Shown here piece by piece: positions 58,469 through 64,000 of a stretch of 64,000 nt of DNA. The notes under the pieces are model-generated. The model had not been told where the DNA came from. It made no database searches and worked only from the letters and a program-made list of their open reading frames with translations. A program made the position numbers and the translations under genes. The stretch spans positions 26,004,187 through 26,068,186 of the forward strand of contig OX578284.1 in assembly GCA_951217055.1 (NCBI GenBank). Direction: 5' to 3'. The DNA is from Gerris lacustris (lineage: Eukaryota; Arthropoda; Insecta; Hemiptera; Gerridae). Position 1 is the stretch's first letter, and each line of letters starts with the position of its first letter.

Positions 58469-59281
58469 AACATAACAAAAATTCCTCATAATATATACTT
58501 TGCATGTTATAATATATATTTTGCTTATCATGGCCAATATATTAAGGTTAGAACATTAATTGAGATCAAATGAAAGAAGATAGGATATGGAACGTTAGTG
58601 GAGGTCATCATTGAAGGTAGGAGGAAAAGTGTCTCCACGTAAAGTTAAGTATTTATTTTCATAGCAGTGTATGATCACCATCGGTGTCGAAACAGATGAA
58701 AACATTAATTAGATAACAATAAAAGAGCTTAGAGGAGTGGGGTGAGTCACGCAAAGCCAGAAACTGGCATAAGACTTATTCAAGTTTTCATTTTTCTCTG
58801 CTCTGATGATGGCCTTATAGAGGCTGAAAGTTGGTTTGATAATAAATTCAAATTTTTATGAGGAGACACTTTACCTTCTAGTACGACAAATAAAAGATGT
58901 TTAATATCATATTTGTTTTCATATTTTGTCTCTTTAATACATAATAGGTAAATATTAAATTAGTTCTGCAGTTAAAGATGTATTATGCATAATTGTTCGC
59001 TCTAATCGAAGTATATTTTATCTCACATACGTATTCAACCTTCACCTTCTTTATTCTTATACAAAGGAACAAGACTTTTTTTATTTTTTTACTTCTTATA
59101 AAACATATAAGACCATTTCGTAATTAGTCAGTAACTTAGTATAAATGACTGTTAAAAACAAAAAGTTTAATCAGGACTGCAGATTACTTTAATTACTTCT
59201 TATAACACGTAGTAATTAAGAAGATCTATTGTAATTATAGTAGGATAATAACTAGGCAAACAAAAAAAGTTTACTCAGGAC
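58469..59281. other. AT-rich sequence, nothing recognised
   Basis: No gene or repeat structure is visible. Confidence 0.45.
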
Positions 59282-60591
59282 TTCAGATTCAGTGCCGGAT
59301 TTACCACGAGGCCGACTAGGCCGCGGGCATAAGTGGGGCCGCAGACATGGGCAATACATTGATATGACTTGCGCTCAGCGACTTTGACACAATATATTCT
59401 AAGGAGTATTCCTTGAATTTGAGTATGATCCTGAATACTGTTATTGATTAGATCAAATATCATGTTAATTTTAGCTTGTCACTTGATAGGTTAGATACCC
59501 AATTATTCTCCTTTCTTGCCAATCAACTCTTCTTTTTAAAAAGTTTTTGTACGAATGCGGCGATGAATTTTTGTGCATATAATGGCATTTTCTAGATATT
59601 TCTGAAAAAATAAAAATTGGGCCTATTTTCCAAGATGGACTTTTGATACTTATTCAATTTTCAAACAAATATCGAAAGAATCCCATTTATTTCCACAATA
59701 TTTCTTTCGTTAACTGGACTAAGGTTAATATTTGTTTTTTAAAACAAAAGAGCATTTAGGATTATATCAATAAAAATACGAGTGTGCCATGAGTCTACTA
59801 AAACTGGCTCACCTCAGTACGCCCGAAAATTGTGAATTGCGTAAATCGAAATGAAATCGTGAATTCATGTATTAAATAAACATTTCTAAAATGTGTGCAT
59901 GTATTTTCGTCATATCCTCTATGAGTATGTAGGTTTTACTTCCAACTTTCAAGCTTAATTTGCATTAGAAAATGAAACTTTTGTGGTGTGGCCCCCCTTG
60001 TTGTGCGAGCCCCTAGGCGGCCTAAATCAGGCCCTGATTTAAGTAACTGGCACTTATCTTCATCAACTATTGACTTATCCGTCATCCATATATTTAATAT
60101 TAATAAGTTCAGGTATTTTTGATAACACAGGAACGCAAAATCACATAAACGAGCAACTCAAAAAGTTGTTCTGATAACAGTGCTAAAACGTACCACAGAA
60201 AACAGTTTGGTTCGAGAAAGGAGCGTTCCAACAAAAACGAAATCACAAATCAATTCCCAACGGTGCATGCGCACTACGTCAATCACGGACTAATCCGAAA
60301 CTGATTTGGAACTGGTGGTTGGAACAAACCTATTATGTAGTACGTAACACCAAATTAAAAAGTATTTCAAGAGTTAAAGAAAAAATCCAATTTATTATAT
60401 AGTTTATTAAACTTTTTTGACATTAGTTAAGTTAGGCCTACGAATATTTACTTACCATAACGGTAGTGTCAAATTTGCAAAGATAGAACTTCTATAGTTC
60501 ATAAAAACTAGGTGAAAAATCAATGTGGGGGGCCGCTAGTAAAATTTGGCCTAGGGCCTCAAAAAACCCTAAATCCGGCACTGTTCAGATT
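59282..60591. mobile_element. hAT-type element with perfect TSD, nested, about 1.29 kb
   Basis: TSD TTCAGATT (59282-59289 and 60584-60591). Ends CAGTGCCGGATTTA and, reverse-complemented, CAGTGCCGGATTTAGGG (60567-60583). A further end-like sequence of the same family, GGCGGCCTAAATCAGGCCCTG, lies inside at 60013-60033. A block with TTGGAACAAACCTA (60150-60345) matches the inverted repeat material at 2.75 and 7.5 kb. The element therefore appears to hold another copy or insertion. No transposase frame is recognisable. Confidence 0.82.
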
Positions 60592-61099
60592 ACTTTTCTT
60601 ATAACTACATCCAACTTCATAAATGTGTCAACATACAAATCACGATCTAATTATGCTTTCATCTGTGTTTTACCGTAAAAAAAGAAGTAATATCCCTACT
60701 TCGTAAGGCATTGATCTAAACTATCTATTATAGTACATACTTATTTCGCGTACCACAACTGTAAGCGCGTATCTTCGCTGTATTTGGTTATGTTATCAAC
60801 GCTGTGCATTTGACAAAATACGTTGTGAGAATTCTGATTATAACTAACCGTTGTTCTTCAAAATAAATTTCACTAAACACATTTGTAATTTTTTTTTTTA
60901 ATAAAAGATTTTATTTCAATTATTCACTTCAATGCGTATTAATTTCAAAGAAGTGTTTTTTTTGTAGATTTATGAAAAGGCTAAAGTGTAGTTTTATGAA
61001 AAGGCTAAGTTGTAGGTTTATGAAAAAGCACTATCCAAAATGTACCAGAATATTGCTAGAATTTTCCAAAATGGAGAAAACTATGTGGAAATACAGAGA
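60592..61099. other. AT-rich sequence, nothing recognised
   Basis: Contains a short tandem GATTTATGAAAAGGCTAA-like repeat at 60966-61028 (three variants). No gene. Confidence 0.45.
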
Positions 61100-61860
61100 C
61101 TGACCTAAAGAATAGTTATTTATGTAACTAGGCAGCAAAATGGAATTTTTCTGACGAATGATTAAGTTAGCCTCCGAGCCGGAGGCGAGGTCAGGCTATG
61201 GAAATTAACTGCCGAGGCGAAGCTGAGGCAGGTAATTTATTCGATTGACTGCCGAGGCGAAGCCGAGGCAGGCAATATATCAATATGAGGCAGAAATGTT
61301 TCCTTTGCTGCCTTGTTGCATACAATATTTTTCCTACTGGCGGCAGAAAAATGTTTCCTATAAATAATATTCATTTCATAATACTTACTTACTTATCAAA
61401 TACTATTATTGAACTATTCAAATTAAAAAAAAAAGAACAAGCAACAATATCAAATGTTACAAAAATGAATTGACAGAAATACAGTAAAAACAAAACAACA
61501 TGATGATAATAGACGAGCTGCAGTGTTGCCACTAATTTAATTATTTATGATTTTTTTAAGACCTACTATTTTTTTGTAATATTTTTATTTCTTTTTTATC
61601 TTTTTACTCCATTCTATTTTATAAATATAATCTATAATAAGTATTTATAAATCTTTTTTTATAAATTCGTAATATTTTTAAGGTAAATTGTTCAAATAAT
61701 TTAGGTTAAAGATAATGTAAAAGAAAAGGTTATTTGTTTATTTATTTGTAGCGGGGAAGTGGGCGTGGCTTAGCCTGGAAAAATCCTCAGCAAAATACGA
61801 TTTTGCCGTCTAGGCAGCAAAATCGTTTTTTTGCTGCGTATTGTAAAGTTTTCTTGAAAC
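61100..61860 (+). repeat. repeat E, second copy
   Basis: Begins TTATTTATGTAACTAGGCAG and contains two copies of ACTGCCGAGGCGAAGC(C/T)GAGGCAGG (61207-61232 and 61247-61272). It ends near AAATCGTTTTTTTGCTGC (61822). It is the inverse of 29285-29515 at its left end. The interior is AT-rich without a recognisable frame. Confidence 0.6.
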
Positions 61861-63763
61861 CTCAGAGAAATTCAACTTTCATGCCTAAAAACAGTTCAAT
61901 AATGCGTAATTTTGATGCCGCTAGTAGGAAAAGTAATTTTATGTTTTAATTCACAACATCGTAATTTTTGGGAAAACACCTTAGCCGTTTAATGAACTTT
62001 TCTCTTTTATTTTTATTTCTTTTAAATTTCCTGACTACCATCTTCTTAGGTTAAAACCTTCATCGCAGATTATACCAAAATATTGTAATTTCTTTAGGAT
62101 TAATTATTTCCCACGCATACTTTAGTTTGATCTGTATTCGTCTTAATTCATATGGACAAAGATAAAAAAAAATGGTAAAAAATTCTTCAAAATAATAATA
62201 CATACAGGTAAAAATTGTAAATAAAATAGAGGCTAGCATATTCAATTATTGAATAGGTCCTAAATAAAAAGAATATCTGACTATCTCTAAAATTTATAAA
62301 TTATAAATTATTGATTGATAGTCTAGCCCCGCCCACAGGCTAAGCTATTTTAGACTGTATCGAAAACTGCAGAACAGCCCAAAACAATATCCCAAAGTCC
62401 AATACAAAACAATAGCCAACGAATGTATTTCGATTTGGACCTCTACCTGCTCTATATGCAGCAGGGTTGTTTTTCTTCAGAAAATGAGCGGAGCTCCGCA
62501 AAGCGGTGTAGAGCGGCCGTTGATAATTCTAGGCCAAAAAATTAATTTTGTACTTCGATTCTGTAAACAGCACCGTACAATTCACTTTTACCCCCAAAAT
62601 CCCCTATCATTAAAAGTATGGTTATAAGCTATTAAACAAGCATCAAATCTAAATCCATCTCTTCCATAATTTACAAAATTTTAAAGTTATATTAAAATAA
62701 AACTCACCAAAATAACTAATGAGCGTCTTTTCTATATCCAAGAAGAACAGGAAATCATATGTTATTTTTCGTATTTCCAAAGCTGATTCTTGAATATCCA
62801 AAATTCTAAATTATTCGACAGTTTTCAAGCACGAAGTAAAACAATTCAACCGAAATATTTAGTCATTGTATTGCTATTTGATTTGTTTTTTAAATAATCC
62901 CCAAAATAATAATAAATATTAGAGTATAAACTATTGATAACAAAGAAGTAGCACTAATATAAAAGAATAATAACAAAAATTTATACACTTCACTTCATCG
63001 TTAATACAATTTTCTCGAAACCAATTTACTCACTACCTTTTTACGTTTAAATTAAACAATACAATCGAAATATTTGACTAATTATTATTTCTTCTTTTTA
63101 TTAGAACCGAAATTAATAAAAAGTTAAAACTAAAACCATTTAGAAGTATAGATATTACATCTTAAACTGCAACTGAAAACGAAACGTGTCTATTACGAAG
63201 TTAAGACGCGAAAATAAAGGAAAAATGAAAACAGATAATTTGTTTAAAGCTCTATCTCATTTATTCCAAAAAAGGAAGATTTTCCTGTTAATGTTAAGCT
63301 CAACCTCATTTATTCCGCATAATTGAATATTTACTTTTTTAATTGAAATAGAAACGGAAAATATGGTATTTGGTTTCTAAATATTGTCAAGTATTAATAA
63401 TATACTTTATACATATATTCAATGTATTAATTGAAATGAACAATGATAACAGCTTATCTATTATTAAACTAAAGATAAAGTTTTAGAATATATTGTTTAA
63501 TCTAACTTGTACTTTACATATTAACTCAAAAAAGCTGTTTTAATTGCCTAAATTAGCACATTTAATGGGGAAACTTACTATGGAATAAATATTTGTAAAC
63601 GTAATTAATGGATTGAAGAAGAAAGGTGGGTTCACAGCTAGCGGATCTCGGCACGTACGGATTAATCTATGGCCTTCTTACAGCGGATACGCAAAAAGTT
63701 GGTTCCAAACAAACTTTTTTGCGGAGCCGCTTTAAAACCTGTATGAAACCTTCACTTCCAGGT
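61861..63763. other. AT-rich sequence, nothing recognised
   Basis: About 1.9 kb without gene or obvious repeat. A short inverse of the 61750 phrase (GTGGGCGTGGCTTAGCCTG) occurs at 62330-62347 (CCGCCCACAGGCTAAGC), so the right limit of repeat E may extend to about 62350. Confidence 0.45.
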
Positions 63764-64000
63764 ACTTTTTAGGTTTCTGTACAGTGAAAAAAAAACCTTA
63801 TATAACGGCTCTGTCTGTCTGTCTGTCCGTTGTTTGTTTCAATTCATAAACTACTATAGCTAAGAACATGAAATTCGGCACACAGGTGCATCTCGGCATT
63901 TGAGACAACTGGACACATTTTGGATTTTTCATACTTAATATTTTCAAGATGGCGGCCAATATGGCAGGCAACTAAAAAAAAAGTTTTTTGTCACCATGAC
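63764..64000 (+). repeat. partial 'TTTTTAGG...CTGTCTGTCTGTCCG' repeat, cut by window end
   Basis: TTTTTAGGTTTCTGTACAGTG with CTGTCTGTCTGTCTGTCCG and AACATGAAATTCGGCACACA resembles the left ends at 28227 and 30232. The other end lies beyond the window. Confidence 0.5.

Overview
This is eukaryotic, very probably insect, nuclear DNA. It is strongly AT-rich, has canonical GT-AG introns and many long (TA)n tracts, and carries a dense load of arthropod-type transposable elements (BEL/Pao, Ty3/gypsy, hAT, Tc1/mariner, LINE and SINE pieces, long foldback elements). There are no bacterial features. I cannot name the species.

Host gene: the only host gene I can name is the 3' end of a class C GPCR of the metabotropic glutamate receptor family on the + strand (mGluR or the related insect mangetout/mGluRB type). 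Three exons are visible: 958-1109 (TM6-TM7), 31226-31328 (membrane-proximal tail) and 40961-41085 (C-terminus and stop). The introns are about 30.1 kb and 9.6 kb. The splice phases of the three exons join correctly. Nearly everything else before 41 kb is intron filled with transposons. A possible unidentified exon lies on the opposite strand at 26035-26174, and a weaker one at 55065-55161.

Layout: 1245-7702 is a nested cluster. A foldback element and small MITEs sit inside or beside a large diverged inverted repeat (about 1736 to 7702), and a young non-autonomous BEL/Pao element (3145-6503, TSD ATAAA, LTRs differing at one base) is inserted in its middle. 8.4-11.3 kb holds copies of a TA-flanked MITE (family A). 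12.7-15.1 kb holds a GC-rich MITE and a broken mariner nested inside another foldback. 20.96-22.10 kb is a roughly 1.1 kb palindrome. 25.1-26.0 kb is a 99-bp tandem array grown from a MITE (family B). 28.2-29.7 kb is a composite repeat containing a 50-bp perfect palindrome. 32.7-40.4 kb holds two hAT derivatives with perfect 8-bp TSDs, a tRNA-containing retroposon with a 13-bp TSD, and a palindromic mariner derivative.

Downstream of the receptor gene: a candidate SINE (42.7-43.2 kb), a degraded hAT (45.6-46.3 kb), a miniature gypsy element with 5-bp TSD (46.3-47.1 kb), a 933-bp foldback sitting inside a (TA)n tract (49.7-50.65 kb), more family A and B MITEs (52.5-55.8 kb), LINE fragments (56-58.5 kb), a hAT-type element with perfect TSD (59.3-60.6 kb) and a second copy of a GC-motif repeat (61.1-61.9 kb). 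No intact transposase or reverse transcriptase gene was found. The one long open frame is the BEL gag-protease ORF (3447-6161, minus).
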